Source: an uncultured Microbacteriaceae bacterium (lineage in GTDB: Bacteria > Actinomycetota > Actinomycetes > Actinomycetales > Microbacteriaceae). From it: 35,604 nt of DNA. The DNA lies in the NCBI GenBank assembly GCA_937872445.1, contig CALMSL010000138.1:1-35604 (forward strand), written 5' to 3'. This document shows, one piece after another, positions 8,769-16,718 of this stretch (position 1 is its first letter; every line of letters begins with the position of its first letter). The notes beneath the pieces were generated by a model. It was not told where the DNA came from. It did not search any database and was given only the letters and a program-made list of their open reading frames with translations. The translations under genes were made by a program, and so were the position numbers.

Positions 8769-8854
8769 GCGACGGTCATTTCTGCGCGCTGGAGCTTTAA
8801 GCGACGGTCATTTCTGACCGTCGCTGCGACGCCAGCGCCGAGCGCCGTCCCGGC
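8753..8854 (-). repeat. AGAAAT-hairpin repeat, copy 2, with a 32-bp partial tandem duplication
   Basis: Inverted relative to copy 1. The perfect hairpin has arms 8801-8809 (GCGACGGTC on the plus strand) and 8816-8824, with loop 8810-8815 (AGAAAT on the minus strand). The flank 8825-8854 matches the copy 1 flank at 29 of 30 positions. The part holding the right flank and one hairpin arm is tandemly duplicated as 32-bp units, 8753-8784 and 8785-8816, which differ at two positions. The stop codon of the upstream gene lies in the first unit. Confidence 0.85.
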
Positions 8855-8891
8855 GTTCGGATCTTGCCCACCACGTCCGGGTGACAAAAGC

Positions 8892-8921
8892 GAAGGGCCG
8901 GAGAGTGTTCTCCGGCCCTTC
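8892..8921. terminator. Probable bidirectional terminator after the two-component operon
   Basis: A perfect 13-bp GC-rich stem has left arm GAAGGGCCGGAGA (8892-8904), loop GTGT and the complementary arm 8909-8921. CTTTAAG follows on the plus strand, and CGCTTTTG follows on the minus strand, which has a short T-run. It sits between the plus-strand kinase operon and the minus-strand acc genes. Confidence 0.7.
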
Positions 8922-8932
8922 CTTTAAGATTC

Positions 8933-8967
8933 GAGTCAGGGCGATAACCCGAATATCGCCCTGACTC
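8933..8967. other. Second strong hairpin, role unclear
   Basis: Perfect 13-bp arms GAGTCAGGGCGAT (8933-8945) and complement (8955-8967) enclose a 9-nt loop. It begins 11 bp after the preceding terminator stem and has no T-run. It could be a second terminator, a small-RNA stem or a recombination-site relic. Confidence 0.5.
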
Positions 8968-9280
8968 GCCCCCAAGTCATTAGCCCGCTTACCCTAGTCG
9001 GCCAATGATTGGTGTGTTGCTCTTAGAGAGGAACACCTAGCACTATCAATTGTGCGGGGCGTTCCCGCCAGGGCATAGTCGTCATTTTGGGGGACAGGTG
9101 GGGGACAATTCGGGAGTCGCATCCCCTGTTTCGCCCGGTATATCAACCGTGAGTGTATCAAAAACCTCCGCGCGCGGGGTACAGACTGGGCTTTTCGAGT
9201 GCCAATGTGCGTTTTCGCTGCGATTCCGTGCGAAATCGGGGGGAAACGCCACGGAACCACATCTGGCCGCGATCGGCGGC

Positions 9281-9315
9281 GCGGGTCGGTGAACCCGCGC
9301 CCCCAAAACGGGGGC
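9281..9315 (-). terminator. Tandem hairpins just after accE
   Basis: Two stems abut: GCGGGT with ACCCGC (9281-9286/9293-9298), and GCCCCC with GGGGGC (9299-9304/9310-9315). They begin 4 bp beyond the accE stop on the minus strand. There is no long T-run, so this is a candidate terminator only. Confidence 0.45.
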
Positions 9316-9318
9316 TGT

Positions 9319-9531
9319 TCAGGAGATGCTGCGCCAGCGAGTCAGTCCTCGAATCAACGGGGTACGAATCGGACGCTGGCTGAGCCGCCAGGCACTGGCC
9401 GCGCGCGCCTGCGCTCTGGCTTTTGTGCCCTCGATTTCCGCGGTCATCGCCTCGATCACGGACACGATGGCGGCGAGTTCGTCCGGCGTCGGGTTTCCCC
9501 TGACGACCCTGATCTCCTCGGCGCCGGTCAC
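9319..9531 (-). CDS. accE: Acyl-CoA carboxylase epsilon subunit
   Basis: A 70-residue protein with the epsilon-subunit pattern: [19 protein letters not shown] at residues 7-25, then a basic stretch ending in [14 protein letters not shown] and a Trp-rich C-terminus. In actinobacteria these small proteins stabilise and activate the alpha-beta carboxylase complex. The GTG at 9531 overlaps the beta-subunit stop (GTGA), so translation is probably coupled. It is the last gene of its transcript; candidate terminators follow. Confidence 0.88.
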   Translation of the reverse strand: MTGAEEIRVVRGNPTPDELAAIVSVIEAMTAEIEGTKARAQARAASAWRLSQRPIRTPLIRGLTRWRSIS

Positions 9532-11129
9532 AGCGGGATGTTTCCGTGTTTTTTCGGCGGCAGGGATGCCCGCTTCGTGGACAGGGCCCTCAACGCTTTG
9601 ATGACGGCGACGCGAGTCGCGGCCGGTTCGATCACGCCGTCAAGCTCGCCGCGCTCGGCGGCGAGGAACGGGCTCGCGACGTTGTAGGTGTACTCGTTCG
9701 CGAGGCGTGTACGCACGGCCGCGACATCCTCGCCAGCCTCCTCCGCGGCCTTGATTTCGCCGCGGAACAGGATGTTCACGGCACCCTGGCCGCCCATGAC
9801 CGCGATTTCCGCGGTGGGCCAGGCGTAGTTGAGGTCCGCGCCGAGCTGCTTCGAGCCCATCACGATGTAGGCGCCGCCGTACGCTTTGCGCGTGATGACG
9901 GTCACGAGCGGCACGGTCGCCTCCGCGTACGCGTACAGGAGCTTTGCCCCACGGCGGATCACGCCGGTCCACTCCTGGTCGGTGCCCGGCAGGTAGCCCG
10001 GCACGTCGACGAGGGTGAGGATCGGGATGGAGAACGCGTCACAGAAGCGCACGAAACGGCTCGCCTTCTCGCCTGCCTCGATGTTGAGCGTTCCGGCCAT
10101 CGCGTTCGGCTGGTTCGCGATCACGCCGACGGAGCGGCCTTCGACCCGGCCGAATCCGACCACGATGTTGGGGGCGAACAGCGGCTGGGTCTCCAGGAAC
10201 TCGCCGTTGTCGACGACGTGTTCGATCACGGTTTTCACGTCGTACGGCTGGTTCGGCGAATCCGGGATGAGCGTGTTGAGCTTGCGGTCCTCGTCGGTGA
10301 TCTCGAGTTCGACCTCGCTTTCGTACACGGGAAGGTCGGCGAGGTTGTTGTCGGGCAGGTAGGACAGAAGCGTGCGCGCGTAGTCGAGCGCGTCATCCTC
10401 GTCCGCCGCGAGGTAGTGGGCGACGCCGGACTTCTGGTTGTGGGTGAGGGCGCCGCCGAGTTCCTCCATGCCGACGTCTTCGCCCGTGACGGTCTTGATC
10501 ACGTCGGGGCCGGTGACGAACATTTGGCTCGTCTTGTCGACCATGATCACGAAGTCGGTGAGGGCGGGGGAATACACGGCGCCGCCCGCTGCCGGACCCA
10601 TGATGATCGAGATCTGCGGGATGACGCCGGACGCCTGGGTGTTGAGGCGGAAAATCTCGCCGTACTTGCCGAGCGCGACGACGCCTTCCTGGATGCGAGC
10701 GCCGCCCGAGTCGAGCATCCCGATGATCGGCACTCCCGTCTTCATCGCGAGTTCCATGACCTTGATGATCTTCTCGCCGGCGACCTCGCCGAGGCTCCCG
10801 CCGAAGATCGTGAAGTCCTGCGCGTAGACGGCGACCTGCCGGCCGTGGATCGTGCCGGTGCCGGTGACGACGGAGTCGCCGTACGGGCGCGACTTGTCCA
10901 TGCCGAACGCGTGGGTGCGGTGGCGGACGAACTCGTCGAGTTCCACGAAGGAGCCGTGGTCGAGGAGCTGCTCGATTCGTTCGCGGGCGGTTTTCTTGCC
11001 ACGCTGGTGCTGTTTCTCGATCGCGGCCTCGCCGCTGGCCGTCACGGCTTCGTGATAGCGGCGCTTGAGGTCAGCGAGCTTGCCCGCTGTCGTATAGATG
11101 TCGGGCTCTGTGGTGTCGTCGGCGGTCAC
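9528..11129 (-). CDS. accD: Acyl-CoA carboxylase beta subunit (carboxyltransferase)
   Basis: Transfers the carboxyl group from biotin to acetyl- or propionyl-CoA, giving malonyl- or methylmalonyl-CoA. The 533-residue protein has the two crotonase-like halves. The N-half oxyanion motif is SGGARIQEG (about residues 141-149), and the C-half motif is [15 protein letters not shown]. Lines such as [29 protein letters not shown] and [12 protein letters not shown] are typical of AccD5/PccB. GTG 11129 is chosen because the family N-terminus begins here and a TAAAGT box lies 7 nt upstream; the frame is open to 11189 but that part is inside the EamA gene. Only 16 bp separate it from the EamA stop, so it may also be read from upstream. 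Confidence 0.95.
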   Translation of the reverse strand: MTADDTTEPDIYTTAGKLADLKRRYHEAVTASGEAAIEKQHQRGKKTARERIEQLLDHGSFVELDEFVRHRTHAFGMDKSRPYGDSVVTGTGTIHGRQVAVYAQDFTIFGGSLGEVAGEKIIKVMELAMKTGVPIIGMLDSGGARIQEGVVALGKYGEIFRLNTQASGVIPQISIIMGPAAGGAVYSPALTDFVIMVDKTSQMFVTGPDVIKTVTGEDVGMEELGGALTHNQKSGVAHYLAADEDDALDYARTLLSYLPDNNLADLPVYESEVELEITDEDRKLNTLIPDSPNQPYDVKTVIEHVVDNGEFLETQPLFAPNIVVGFGRVEGRSVGVIANQPNAMAGTLNIEAGEKASRFVRFCDAFSIPILTLVDVPGYLPGTDQEWTGVIRRGAKLLYAYAEATVPLVTVITRKAYGGAYIVMGSKQLGADLNYAWPTAEIAVMGGQGAVNILFRGEIKAAEEAGEDVAAVRTRLANEYTYNVASPFLAAERGELDGVIEPAATRVAVIKALRALSTKRASLPPKKHGNIPL

Positions 11130-11136
11130 GCCTGTC

Positions 11137-11142
11137 ACTTTA
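11137..11142 (-). promoter_or_regulatory. Candidate internal -10 box for accD
   Basis: TAAAGT on the minus strand lies 7 nt before the GTG at 11129, in the short gap after the EamA gene. There is no good Shine-Dalgarno. This could give accD-accE a transcript independent of the transporter genes. Confidence 0.4.
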
Positions 11143-11145
11143 CCG

Positions 11146-11991
11146 TCAGGAGGCCGCGGCGATGGTGGCGACGCCGAGGAATACGGCAATCACCCCGACG
11201 AGCTGCATGCGTTTTAAATGCTCACCGAGGATCCGCCAGCCGAGCAGAACCGTGATCACCGGGTAGAGGGAAGCGAGCACGGCGACGATGGTCAGGGGCG
11301 CTACCGTGCTGGCCAGTGCGAAGCACAGGTTCGCCGAGATGCCCAGAATTCCGATCGCGGCGATGCCGATGAGGCTGCGGCGGTCGGCGTGGGGGACCTG
11401 CTTCAGGATGAGTGCACCAACCGCGTAGATCACGAGCACGGTGAGCGCATTCGACACGAGGGTGGTCGTGAGGTTCGCTGCGCTGCCGAGTGCGACGGAA
11501 AGGTTTGCAACGCCGAAGCCCAGCGCCGCGAGGATCGCGAGGATGATCGGCTTCGGACCGTGGCCGGCGGTGCGGGTTCGCACCTCCGGCCCGCTCGCGA
11601 GCACCGTGCCGACAATGGCGATCATCAGTCCGGCCCCCAGAAGCCAGGAGAGCGTATCCCCCGTCGCGAGCCCCACGCCGACCGGCACGAGCACGCTGAG
11701 CGACGTGATCGGCGCGACGATGCCCATGGTGCCGATGGCGAGTGCCTTGAACAGGCTTGCGACCGCGATTGCGGTGGCGACGCCGCCGATGACGCCCCAG
11801 AACAATGCCGGGCCGGCATTGTCCAGCGGGGATTCCCACAGCATCCGCGGCAGGATTGCGACGGTGGCGACGAGCTGCGACAGGAGCAGCACCGTGACGA
11901 GCGCGACTTTGCGCGACAGGAGTCCGCCGAGGAAGTCGGAGACTCCGAGGAATGCGCTGGCCAGCAGCGCGAGGATTGCCCCGCCGATCAT
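11146..11991 (-). CDS. EamA/DMT family transporter
   Basis: A 281-residue protein with about ten hydrophobic helices in two similar halves, the EamA (drug/metabolite transporter) plan. Halves start near [20 protein letters not shown] and near [17 protein letters not shown]. The second half ends with [20 protein letters not shown], a typical DMT helix 9-10 passage (GE.L). The ATG overlaps the stop of the ECF ATPase gene by 4 bp (ATGA), so it belongs to the ECF/nucleoside-hydrolase operon. It could export or import a metabolite related to that pathway, but the substrate is not visible. Length is normal. Confidence 0.85.
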   Translation of the reverse strand: MIGGAILALLASAFLGVSDFLGGLLSRKVALVTVLLLSQLVATVAILPRMLWESPLDNAGPALFWGVIGGVATAIAVASLFKALAIGTMGIVAPITSLSVLVPVGVGLATGDTLSWLLGAGLMIAIVGTVLASGPEVRTRTAGHGPKPIILAILAALGFGVANLSVALGSAANLTTTLVSNALTVLVIYAVGALILKQVPHADRRSLIGIAAIGILGISANLCFALASTVAPLTIVAVLASLYPVITVLLGWRILGEHLKRMQLVGVIAVFLGVATIAAAS

Positions 11992-12794
11992 TGACGGTGA
12001 GCCGGAAGCGCATCCACGAACGAGTCGACGGTGAGCGGTCGATTCGTCCAGCCGAGAGCGTCGGCGAGGCGGGCAAGCTGGGGGGCCTCGACTCGGGCGG
12101 TATCGAGAACCGCGTCCTGGGCGAACACGTCGGCCGGGGTGCCGTCGGCGAGGATTTCGCCCTGCGCCATGGCGACGACGCGTTCGAAGTTTTCAGCGCA
12201 GAAGTCCATGTCGTGCGTGATCGCGATGACGGTGCGGCCTTGAAACTCGAGGCTCTGCACAATGCTGGCGATCATGCGGACGCCGTGCTCATCCTGCCCG
12301 GTCGTCGGTTCGTCCAGCACGACGACCGGGGTGTCCATGGCGAGCACCGCGGCGAGAGCCACGCGCTTGCGCTCGGAGAGGGAGAGGTGGTGCGGATGCG
12401 TCTGGGCTTCGGCGGTCAACCCGGTTCGTTCGAGAGCGGCGGCGACGAGGGCTTCGGCACGATCCGGTTCGAATCCGAGGTTCTTCGGCCCGAACGCCAC
12501 GTCGTCGATTACTTTTCGGGCGAAAAGCTGCTCATCCGGATTCTGGAAAACGTAACCGACCCGGGCGGACAGTTCGGCGATGGTGTGCCCGGTGGTCGTC
12601 CAGTCGCCGACATGCACCGTGCCGCTCGTCGGCTGGAAGATTCCGTTCAGGTGCCGCACGAGCGTGGTCTTCCCTGCGCCGTTCTGGCCGACAATGGCGA
12701 ACCGCTGGCCGCTCGGGATGTCCAGGCTCACCCGTTTGACGGCCTCAACGCCGCTCGGATAGGTGAAGCTCACCTCGTCAAAGCTCACGTCCAT
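11988..12794 (-). CDS. ECF transporter ATPase, second subunit (EcfA type)
   Basis: One of two ATPases powering an energy-coupling-factor importer, 268 aa. Walker A is GQNGAGKTT, the Q-loop is YVFQNPDEQLFA, and Walker B is VVVLDEPTTGQD followed by the switch His in AITHDMDF. The ABC signature reads LSLSERKR rather than LSGGQ, a departure that is uneven between the two ATPases. ATG 12794 starts just after the stop of the other ATPase and has AGAGAGG 8 nt upstream; a GTG at 12803 is an alternative. The extra C-terminal segment after residue 210 is usual for EcfA. Confidence 0.88.
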   Translation of the reverse strand: MDVSFDEVSFTYPSGVEAVKRVSLDIPSGQRFAIVGQNGAGKTTLVRHLNGIFQPTSGTVHVGDWTTTGHTIAELSARVGYVFQNPDEQLFARKVIDDVAFGPKNLGFEPDRAEALVAAALERTGLTAEAQTHPHHLSLSERKRVALAAVLAMDTPVVVLDEPTTGQDEHGVRMIASIVQSLEFQGRTVIAITHDMDFCAENFERVVAMAQGEILADGTPADVFAQDAVLDTARVEAPQLARLADALGWTNRPLTVDSFVDALPAHRQ

Positions 12795-12795
12795 G

Positions 12796-13653
12796 TCAGG
12801 CACCTCTCTTCGCGTCGAACTCTTCGAACAGTGGCACCGCATCCTGAAGCGAGACGGGCAGTTCAACGTTCTTCGCGAGCAGGCCCCTGTCGCGAGCAGC
12901 ACGGGCGGCAGTGGTGAACCGGGTTGAACCGATACCCCATTCCTCGAGGCGCGGGTCCGCGAGCATGGAGCGTGCCGGCCCCGAAGCGATGAGCTGGTGG
13001 TCGGCGAGGACGTGGATCACATCGGCGTGTTCTCGCAGGTGCTCGAGTTTGTGCTCGAAAATCACGAGCGTGATCCCGGTGTCGCGCAGACTCGACATGA
13101 CATCGAACACCATCCGGGTTCCACCGGGATCCAGTTGCGAGGTCGGCTCGTCCATGACGAGGACCGGAGTTCTCATGATGATCATGGAGGCGATGGCGAC
13201 GAGTTGCTGCTGGCCGCCGGACAGGGCGTAGGGGGAGCGTTCGAGGAGCGAGGTGATCCCGAGCAACTCGGCGACCTCGGCAACCCGTTCGGCCATTTCC
13301 TCGCGCGCAACCCCCAAGTTCTCCAGTCCGAATGCCAGCTCTTCGCGCACCGTGAACTTGGCCCCGGAGATCTGGTTGAACGGGCTCTGGATGACGAGCC
13401 CCACGTGCGAGACGGCTTCCGCGAGCGTGACGTCGGCGACCGTCGCACCGTCGACGACGACGGTGCCCTCCAACTGGCCGCCGTCGACGTGGGGAACAAA
13501 GCCGGAGATGATCTTCGCGAGCGTGGTTTTCCCTGAGCCGGAAGCTCCGACGATGCCGGCGACGGTTCCGGCCGGCACGTTCAGGTTGATGTGGGACAGC
13601 ACGAAGCGATCGGTGTCCGGGTAGGCATACGAAACGTCGGTGAGGTCGATCAC
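12796..13653 (-). CDS. ECF transporter ATPase, first subunit (EcfA type)
   Basis: The partner ATPase, 285 aa. It has Walker A GASGSGKTT, Q-loop LVIQSPFNQISG, a canonical signature LSGGQQQL, Walker B VLVMDEPTSQLDPGG and switch His in IFEHKLEHL. GTG 13653 overlaps the EcfT stop (GTGA) and has AGGA 5 nt upstream. The longer frame up to 13713 lies in EcfT and was rejected. About 60 residues after the ATPase core end in LFEEFDAKRGA; they look like an EcfA C-terminal extension. It forms a heterodimer with the next gene product, as in group II ECF systems. Confidence 0.88.
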   Translation of the reverse strand: MIDLTDVSYAYPDTDRFVLSHINLNVPAGTVAGIVGASGSGKTTLAKIISGFVPHVDGGQLEGTVVVDGATVADVTLAEAVSHVGLVIQSPFNQISGAKFTVREELAFGLENLGVAREEMAERVAEVAELLGITSLLERSPYALSGGQQQLVAIASMIIMRTPVLVMDEPTSQLDPGGTRMVFDVMSSLRDTGITLVIFEHKLEHLREHADVIHVLADHQLIASGPARSMLADPRLEEWGIGSTRFTTAARAARDRGLLAKNVELPVSLQDAVPLFEEFDAKRGA

Positions 13654-14429
13654 AGCAGTCCTAACGCAATCGGGGTGGCAACGGCCGCGAGGGCCAGAAC
13701 AACGAACAGCCACCGCGCGATGCGCTGGACCAGGGTGTCGGGAACCGGGATGAGCGATGTGCGTTTCGCCGTGGAACCGAACGCGCGCGCCTCCATGGCG
13801 GTCGAGCGCTCCTCCACGTCGGTGAACATTCCGAGCACGAGAGGACTGAGCAGGGGAAGCATGACTTTCACCCTGCGCACCGGACTGCCCTTGAGGCTGA
13901 GCCCGCGCGCCTGCTGCGCGAGGAGGATGCTGTCGGCGCGCTCCCGGAATGCGGGGATGAGTTGCAGGGTCGACGAGATGATGTAGGCGAACTTCGGTGA
14001 CATTCCGCGTTCGGTGAGCGCGCTCATGAGGTCGCCGGGATGGGTGGTGAGCACGAGCAGGATGGACGCGAGCACGAGCACGATGATCCGCGAACCGATG
14101 CCGAGGGCGAACATCAACCCCTCGGTGGTGATGTCAATGATTCCCCACTCCCAAATGACCGTTTTTCCGCCGGGGAAGGTGAGTCCCTGGACGATGAACA
14201 GCACAAGAATGATGGGGATCAGGATTTTGAGGCTCAGGCTCAGGAGCCTGCCGCCGGATCCGGAGATCACGGCGGCAGGCGCGACGACGAGCACGACAAT
14301 GAGGCCGGCCACCCACCACAGGGGTATCGCGAACACGGTGACGATGATCGCGAGCAGCGCGATGAGTTTCGTCACCGGGTTCAGTCGGTGTATCGCCGAC
14401 TTCCGGACGTCAAAGAGCGTCGTCGCCAT
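13650..14429 (-). CDS. ecfT: ECF transporter transmembrane subunit EcfT
   Basis: The scaffold membrane subunit that couples the ATPases to the substrate-binding S component, 259 aa. Early hydrophobic helices (residues 20-125) are followed by the cytoplasmic coupling helices. The two characteristic motifs are visible as AQQARGLSLKG and ARAFGST. The N-terminus SAIHRLNPVTKLIAL is typical. It starts 6 nt after the S component stop and ends in a 4-bp overlap with the ATPase, giving tight stoichiometric coupling. Confidence 0.92.
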   Translation of the reverse strand: MATTLFDVRKSAIHRLNPVTKLIALLAIIVTVFAIPLWWVAGLIVVLVVAPAAVISGSGGRLLSLSLKILIPIILVLFIVQGLTFPGGKTVIWEWGIIDITTEGLMFALGIGSRIIVLVLASILLVLTTHPGDLMSALTERGMSPKFAYIISSTLQLIPAFRERADSILLAQQARGLSLKGSPVRRVKVMLPLLSPLVLGMFTDVEERSTAMEARAFGSTAKRTSLIPVPDTLVQRIARWLFVVLALAAVATPIALGLL

Positions 14430-14435
14430 GTGTTT

Positions 14436-15269
14436 CTACGCCTCAGTCGTCGAGGTCTGGTGCTGGACGACCTGAGTCTTGCGCCCGAACACGTTGTGTT
14501 CGCGCACGAACGGGAAACGCTGGCGGAACCTGCTCGGAAGCGCGGCAAGGATGAGCACGACGACCGTAAACGTGATCGCCTTATCCAGTGGGTCGGACAA
14601 CAGACCCTGCAGCGTTGTCGAGGCCAGGAGCGAATTTCCCATCGCCTGGAAGGCCCCGACTATCGCGCCCGTGCCGCCGCCGGTCGCGCCGCCGAATACG
14701 AACGCCGAGATCGGCGCCGAAACCATCGCGGCGACGAAACCGGTGACCGCGCCGGCAACCGGTGCGAGGTAGAACAGGCGGAACATGCCCAGCCGCGCCG
14801 CGTATCCGGCCATGACTCCGATGATGACCTGCACGACCGCATAGGGTAGGGCGATTGGGCTCAGGGTGAGCCCCCAGATCACGTTCGTGAGAATACCGGT
14901 CACAACACCTGCTGCAGGGCCAGCGAGCGCGGAGACGAGCACCGTGCCGATGGAGTCCAGGTACAGCGGGAGGCCGATCACGGAGACGAGCTGCCCAACG
15001 ACGATATTGAGCGCGATCGCCACCGGGACCATGGCGACGGTCGCCGTGGGGAGGCGGTGTATGGCACCCATTGCGAGAAGGATGGCGCCGATCACGTATC
15101 CGGCGATTGCGATGAGGCCGGACTGGCTGAACGAGCTCTGCGCAATCTCCGTCGGCTGCCCGACAACCAGATACAGGTAGGTGGCGACGATGATGACGGT
15201 GCCGGCTGCAACCAGAATTCGGTTTCTGGTCTTGTTTGTCGCGGCCGGAGTTGTTGTGGTGCTACTCAT
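14436..15269 (-). CDS. ECF transporter substrate-binding (S) component
   Basis: A 277-residue membrane protein with about six helices. It reads LYLDSIGTVLVSALAGPAAG near residue 95, a passage recurring in one group of ECF S components. ATG 15269 has GGAG about 8 nt upstream (AAGGAGAAAGTCAATG); the frame open further upstream is not needed. S components give the importer its specificity. The neighbour upstream is a nucleoside hydrolase, so a nucleoside, nucleobase or ribose-containing ligand is the likeliest cargo, by context only. The first 25 residues are a polar Thr-rich tail. Confidence 0.85.
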   Translation of the reverse strand: MSSTTTTPAATNKTRNRILVAAGTVIIVATYLYLVVGQPTEIAQSSFSQSGLIAIAGYVIGAILLAMGAIHRLPTATVAMVPVAIALNIVVGQLVSVIGLPLYLDSIGTVLVSALAGPAAGVVTGILTNVIWGLTLSPIALPYAVVQVIIGVMAGYAARLGMFRLFYLAPVAGAVTGFVAAMVSAPISAFVFGGATGGGTGAIVGAFQAMGNSLLASTTLQGLLSDPLDKAITFTVVVLILAALPSRFRQRFPFVREHNVFGRKTQVVQHQTSTTEA

Positions 15270-15324
15270 TGACTTTCTCCTTCGTTGGATTTGGAATTTC
15301 TGAGCATCGTGCGGGTGGTGCCGG

Positions 15325-16353
15325 TCATCCGACTCGACGGGCGAAGTCGCTGACCCTTTCGACGAGGTGGTCGAAGAATGCGGGGGGATCGACCGCGACG
15401 ACGATGTCGGCATTGGGTTCCCTGCCCCACATGCCGCGCCAGTCCGCGACGGTTTGACCCCGGGTGAGAGATCCGGCGAGTTCCACGTCGACGGTCGCCG
15501 CCCGGGTGACGCCTAGTTCGGGATGCAGGGCGATCGCGGCCGCGAACGGGTCGTGCATGTGCGCGAGGAATCCCTGATCGTGGGCGATGTGAAACTCCAT
15601 GTAGAAACGCACGGCATCGGTGAGGTAGCGCACGACCTGGTTGGACGCCTGCGACAGCGTTCCGTCGACATCCGCTTCGGCCATGATCTCGTCGGGCGTG
15701 CTGCCGGCGCGGCGGCCGATCTCGGCGATGTGCTCCGGCTTCATCTCGATCTGCTCCGTGACGTCGAGGGCGCACACCACCGGCCGTCGGTCTGCGGGAA
15801 GTCCGGAGAATGCATCAAACACCATCTTGGCCGACTCCGGGTCTACCGCGATGTTCCACTCCGTCGTGGGGAGGGTGTTTCCCGCATGGTTGAATGCGCC
15901 GCCCATGACGACGAGGCGTTTGAGCAGGCGGGGCAGTTCAGGTTCGATGCGCATCGCGAGGGCGAGGTTCGTGAGCGGGCCGGTGACGAGCCCGATGATT
16001 TCGCCGGGTCGGCTGCGGGCGAGCTCGATCCACACTTCGGTGGCGTGCCGCGCAGACAGCGGCCGGCTCGGCACCGGGAGTTCCGCGTACCCGATACCCT
16101 GCGGCCCGTGGGTTTCCTCCGTGGTCATGAGGGGCGCGAGCACTGGAACTTCGGAACCGAGCGCGACCTCGATGTCGGGGGCTCCGCACAGTTCGAGCCA
16201 GGCAAGGTTGTTGGTCGCCACTTGCCTGGCCGGCACATTACCGGACGTGCAGGTGATGGCGAGGATTTCGGCTTCGGGGCTGGCCAGCAGGTAGAGGAGG
16301 GCGAGCGAGTCATCGATGCCGGTGTCGACATCCATGATGATCGGTTGGGTCAT
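15325..16353 (-). CDS. Inosine-uridine-preferring nucleoside hydrolase family protein
   Basis: Hydrolyses the N-glycosidic bond of ribonucleosides to give base and ribose. The 342-residue protein has the calcium-binding DVDTGIDDSLALL motif at the N-terminus, VMGGAFNHAGNTLPTTEWNI in the middle and the metal-binding HDPFAAAIAL near the C-terminus, so all active-site landmarks are present. ATG 16353 has AAGGA 7 nt upstream; the open frame beyond it to 16512 shows no family sequence. It is the first gene of the ECF operon, with 55 bp before the S component. This suggests import followed by cleavage of a nucleoside. It lacks a signal peptide, so it acts in the cytoplasm. Confidence 0.92.
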   Translation of the reverse strand: MTQPIIMDVDTGIDDSLALLYLLASPEAEILAITCTSGNVPARQVATNNLAWLELCGAPDIEVALGSEVPVLAPLMTTEETHGPQGIGYAELPVPSRPLSARHATEVWIELARSRPGEIIGLVTGPLTNLALAMRIEPELPRLLKRLVVMGGAFNHAGNTLPTTEWNIAVDPESAKMVFDAFSGLPADRRPVVCALDVTEQIEMKPEHIAEIGRRAGSTPDEIMAEADVDGTLSQASNQVVRYLTDAVRFYMEFHIAHDQGFLAHMHDPFAAAIALHPELGVTRAATVDVELAGSLTRGQTVADWRGMWGREPNADIVVAVDPPAFFDHLVERVSDFARRVG

Positions 16354-16718
16354 GAAGGATTCCTTGTCAGTGGCGGCGGGTCGAACAACGTCACTGACCG
16401 TGAACGGGCTGCTCAGCTCCACCGGGGGTCGACCGCGAAAAGGCGTCGGTCTGGCGGGGTTAAGGGTCTCGGCCACAGAGTCGCGCGGTGCAGTCTGCCG
16501 TGGGCAGGGCACCGCTCGCGCGGCGTCGACCTATCCAGACAATCCGTCTCCATCTCGTCATGACAACGAACGCGGTGAGGCACCCGCTGGCTCACAGGGT
16601 AGCGGGAAATGCGGCCGCTCGTCTATGGGTCGCACCGACTCGAACGAATCCGACGCGAGGACGGGGACGAGACCGGCTCGCGGGCAGGGCGCAACCGCTG
16701 TGCAATCAGAATTGGGCT
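16354..16718. other. 365-bp gene-free stretch upstream of the nucleoside hydrolase operon
   Basis: This must hold the promoter of the nucleoside hydrolase/ECF operon, but I see no convincing TANNNT box at a good distance from the start. One hairpin stands out: GCA-CCCGCT (16580-16588) pairs with AGCGGG-AAA-TGC (16601-16612), leaving a 12-nt loop. A weak stem CAGAAT/ATTCTG (16707-16726) spans the end of the preceding ABC transporter gene. No riboswitch class was recognised. Confidence 0.5.

Larger units (their letters stand above)
8769..9318. other. 550-bp gene-free stretch between two convergent operons
   Basis: This holds the rest of hairpin-repeat copy 2 (to 8854), two strong 13-bp hairpins (8892-8921 and 8933-8967), a GGGGGACA direct repeat with 11-bp period (9089-9096 and 9100-9107) and a double hairpin by the accE stop (9281-9315). 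Several frames of about 75-90 codons are open on both strands, but none has a recognisable domain or a convincing ribosome site. No tRNA could be drawn. Confidence 0.6.

Noticed and set aside
8930-9300. tRNA or tmRNA gene as an integration target
   Set aside because: No T-arm GGTTCGA-type motif or foldable cloverleaf could be found in this gap.
8994-9306. Three overlapping small frames (9050-9292 plus; 8994-9260 and 9082-9306 minus)
   Set aside because: No domain, no ribosome site and mutual overlap; better explained as non-coding DNA.
9546-11255. A 569-codon plus-strand frame
   Set aside because: Antisense to accD, with no recognisable motif; typical GC-driven shadow.
16354-16718. Purine or TPP riboswitch before the nucleoside hydrolase
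   Set aside because: The conserved cores of those classes are not visible; only one simple hairpin is.
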